A stretch of DNA of 64,000 nt, from positions 12,750,961-12,814,960 of the forward strand of contig NC_135071.1 in the NCBI RefSeq assembly GCF_051401765.1, given 5' to 3'. A program made the translations under genes and the position numbers. The notes under the pieces were generated by a model. That model did no database searches. It saw only the letters and a list, made by a program, of their open reading frames with translations, and had not been told where the DNA came from. This DNA comes from Calliopsis andreniformis. Its lineage: Eukaryota > Arthropoda > Insecta > Hymenoptera > Andrenidae. This document shows positions 63,001-64,000 of the stretch, in pieces (positions within the stretch are counted from its first letter, which is position 1; every line of letters begins with the position of its first letter).

Positions 63001-64000
63001 GACATTTTTTTAAGTGGATACCTACATCGATTCTCCTTGGTATTCTACGTAGAAAGAGTATTAGGAGTATATGTCCGAAAAATTAACAGTTAACAAGATA
63101 TTTTGAATAATTATGTTTATTAAAGTAGATGTTCAAACTCTTCGTTCTAGCGTTAGATTATAGAAATATTCTATGTATAGAAAGACTTTAAAGATTTTAA
63201 TATATGAAAATCTGAATATTTGGAAATTTGTGAATTTAAGGTCTCTCTTATTCGAGTAGTATTGGAGTTCCTGGACGATCCAATCTTGGTACGATAAGGA
63301 TTACCTAGCCAGTAAACTATGAATTCATATCATGGGAACACTTTGAGGAGCGGTATTTCTGTTTTCCAAATATTGACGCTCAGAGTTTTGAATCTCAAAT
63401 TAGTATTATGAAATTGAATATTACGGTATTCACATTTAAAGGAAAAGGTTCACTTAATTCAATCTACTTTTTCCAGAGATATAAATTCTGTCTCGTAGAC
63501 ATCAAACAGGTCATGCATTCAATTTTAATGAAACATGTCACTTATCTTACAGGACTGGTGGAACTAATATAGAACCAAGATGGAGCTAATATAGAATTGA
63601 ATTTAGAATCGTATCTAGAACAGATAGGAATATTTAATAACCTTTCTCCTCATTGAAGTTATAACACTGTTTTCGTGTCCCCCATTTGTTGCATCAAAAA
63701 CTTCATTTATAGAATGGAAATTAAAAGGAAGTTTGCATTATTGAATAATGATCTTCGAACTCGTGAACTATTGCTAATTACACAAAAATTCGAGCATCGA
63801 AGTTAACCGTGAAGATAGAAACGTAATTTGGAACAGAGATTTCTGTAAGAGTCCAATCCCTGGGCCAAAGGCCACGCGGAATGCAGACACGTAATGCAAG
63901 CAGAATGCGCTCACGATCCATGGGGAATTATTTCTTGGATTCGAGAAGACCCATGAGACCCCCTGGGCGTGGGCTCCGACCAGGTATGCAAGAGCAGCCT

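Larger units (their letters stand above)
27517..64000 (-). other. dally: dally upstream intron (at least 36.5 kb, runs to window edge)
   Basis: Sequence 5' of the first visible exon on the minus strand. The exon before it should encode the Cys-rich part with a PC..YC..V..GC pattern. I searched the minus strand by eye for this and did not see it, so the intron probably extends beyond the window, although an overlooked small exon cannot be excluded. Stretches not described elsewhere (about 28060-31080, 34140-36650, 42840-44260, 44900-46270, 48070-49090, 50160-51820, 56140-58240, 58940-60020, 60850-62220, 63010-64000) are AT-rich with no supported gene. Confidence 0.6.

Overview
The window looks like a piece of an insect chromosome, most likely hymenopteran (bee-like). 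It is AT-rich overall, with scattered CpG-rich, purine- or pyrimidine-biased islands. It has very long introns, many short non-autonomous DNA elements with inverted ends, and no compact gene arrangement. The order-level placement is inference from composition and repeat style; that it is an animal genome follows from the spliced gene described next.

I can support one protein-coding gene, on the minus strand: an orthologue of dally (division abnormally delayed), a glypican of the GPC3/GPC5 class. Two internal exons lie here. The upstream one (27516 down to 27266) encodes a low-complexity linker followed by the conserved Cys motifs ending in CWNG. The downstream one (2598 down to 2463) encodes the following helical segment ending in IDQLRHIKQ. 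A split codon (GA + G = Glu) joins them exactly, and together they give 129 continuous residues. The intron between them is 24,667 bp. The intron upstream of 27516 runs to the window edge (at least 36,484 bp unless an exon was missed). The intron downstream of 2463 runs off the other edge. The signal peptide, the N-terminal Cys-rich part, the glycosaminoglycan attachment sites and the GPI signal are not visible and should lie outside the window.

The rest is intron sequence. Four kinds of structure stand out. (1) Short inverted-repeat elements: a TA-flanked family with ACTGCGG ends (1853-2039, 10199-10700, 47034-47228, partial copies at 2958-3112 and 26130-26290); a family with TTGTAAGGC ends (7522-7762, 53151-53385, 57868-57935); a hAT-like element with a perfect 8-bp target duplication (15974-16135); a 133-bp element with 19-bp ends (33080-33212); and fold-back elements at 201-551, 5716-5859, 27871-28045 and 42243-42574. 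(2) A pair of related ~86-bp imperfect hairpins in opposite orientation (42746-42830 and 60032-60119). (3) Tandem arrays: a 515-bp octamer array with homogenised sub-blocks (55541-56055), a minisatellite (49105-49462), a 157-160 bp repeat in about three copies (26545-26990), a 156-bp duplication (20967-21276), a 130-bp duplication rich in ACTTG/CAAGT (39496-39745), and an AT-rich array (40730-40975). (4) CpG-rich islands (for example 4620-5240, 8030-8600, 13540-14130, 36660-37090, 39820-40330, 62230-62640) that could be intronic enhancers or alternative promoters.

There is no sign of a multigene system, CRISPR array, tRNA or rRNA. The many short ORFs have no recognisable family and mostly lie in the biased-composition islands.
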